The notes below the pieces were generated by a model. It had not been told where the DNA came from, ran no database searches, and saw only the letters and a program-made list of their open reading frames with translations. From Haloquadratum sp. J07HQX50 (GTDB lineage Archaea; Halobacteriota; Halobacteria; Halobacteriales; Haloferacaceae), in the NCBI GenBank assembly GCA_000416005.1, contig KE356562.1:454020-459739 (forward strand): 5,720 nucleotides of DNA, read 5' to 3'. A program made the translations under genes and the position numbers. How positions within the stretch are numbered: the first letter of the stretch is position 1; every line of letters begins with the position of its first letter. Shown here piece after piece: positions 5,402 through 5,720 of this stretch.

Positions 5402-5698
5402 TTATTCACCCACGAGTAAGCGTGAGACGAGCAAAACGTGTCTGTGCTGAGGAGGAGCGTGGCTTGTGTTGTACAGGGTGATCATAAACGCAGGTATGAA
5501 CGACGGAGTAAACATACGCAGAAAATAACGTATAATCTTCTGGCGGGGCACGTGGGGAACAGTTGCCACGGTCAGTAGCCCGCTTGCCCGGTCGAGTCCT
5601 GTGACGTTTCGCATCAACTGAACGAGTCGGTTGCGAATCTTCATGCCTCGCCCTCGGCCAGCCTCGTCCAGCGGCGAATCTCAAACGTGCGACTTGGG
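5402..5698 (-). pseudogene. Possible decayed, unrecognised reading frame at the window edge
   Basis: An 80-residue frame starts at ATG 5644 with MKIRNRLVQLMRNVTGLDRA and continues SGLLTVATVPHVPRQ before becoming less protein-like. Just upstream, in another minus-strand frame (about 5691-5646), RTFEIRRWTRLAEGEA also reads like real protein and ends where the first frame begins. The two could be one ancestral reading frame joined through a frameshift near 5645. I recognise no family. The second half (about 5402-5520) looks like noise, so any real gene would be truncated. An overlapping frame (5406-5684), rich in Arg, Pro and His, looks like a shadow. The start of the ancestral gene would lie at or beyond the window edge. 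Confidence 0.25.
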
Positions 5699-5720
5699 CA
5701 TCAGTTCCTCAAGCGGTTGT

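Noticed and set aside
5406..5684. 92-codon minus-strand frame as a gene
   Set aside because: It is rich in Arg, Pro and His in the manner of an out-of-frame reading, and overlaps the more protein-like frame starting at 5644.
1..5720. CRISPR array, tRNA or rRNA genes
   Set aside because: No regularly spaced repeats, no cloverleaf-like segment and no rRNA-like sequence were seen on either strand by eye.

Overview
The window looks haloarchaeal. The proteins are acidic, there are two Tat-type lipoproteins with twin-arginine signals followed by a lipobox cysteine, and one gene is an archaeal COG1325-type RNA-binding protein. Base composition is roughly balanced and genes are sparse and separated by decayed DNA, which recalls a Haloquadratum-like genome more than a GC-rich haloarchaeon. 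That assignment is inference.

Layout. Positions 1-219 hold what may be the tail of a broken, unrecognised gene. Positions 317-1178 (minus) are a heavily decayed tnpB of the IS200/IS605 (IS1341-type) family, with frameshifts, in-frame stops, an internal deletion and a mutated RuvC-I aspartate. Its 3' end still contains a strong hairpin (310-353) in the place where omega-RNA scaffolds lie. Positions 1300-1485 (minus) read as a small, unrecognised protein gene interrupted by two stop codons.

The healthy part runs from 1505 to about 5071: a cytoplasmic thioredoxin-fold protein (+, 1505-2080); a convergent minus-strand pair made of a small SH3/KOW-like DUF1918-type protein (2797-2982) followed by the COG1325 RNA-binding protein (2332-2766); a DsbA-like Tat lipoprotein (+, 3076-3777); and a DyP-peroxidase-like Tat lipoprotein (-, 3782-5071). 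The last two genes converge with a 4-bp gap, and both stop codons lie in one perfect 18-bp palindrome. The final ~620 bases hold no convincing intact gene, only a possible decayed reading frame at 5402-5698.

Three of the five intact genes have redox-type folds: a cytoplasmic CxxC protein, an exported CxxC protein and an exported peroxidase-like protein. This may reflect a local thiol/oxidant theme, but the strands and spacing do not show one operon. No CRISPR array, tRNA, rRNA or obviously new multi-gene system was found. The items most worth a second look are the omega-RNA-like hairpin kept beside a dead tnpB, the DyP-like protein lacking its catalytic Asp, the palindrome shared by two stop codons, and the small double-stop pseudogene.
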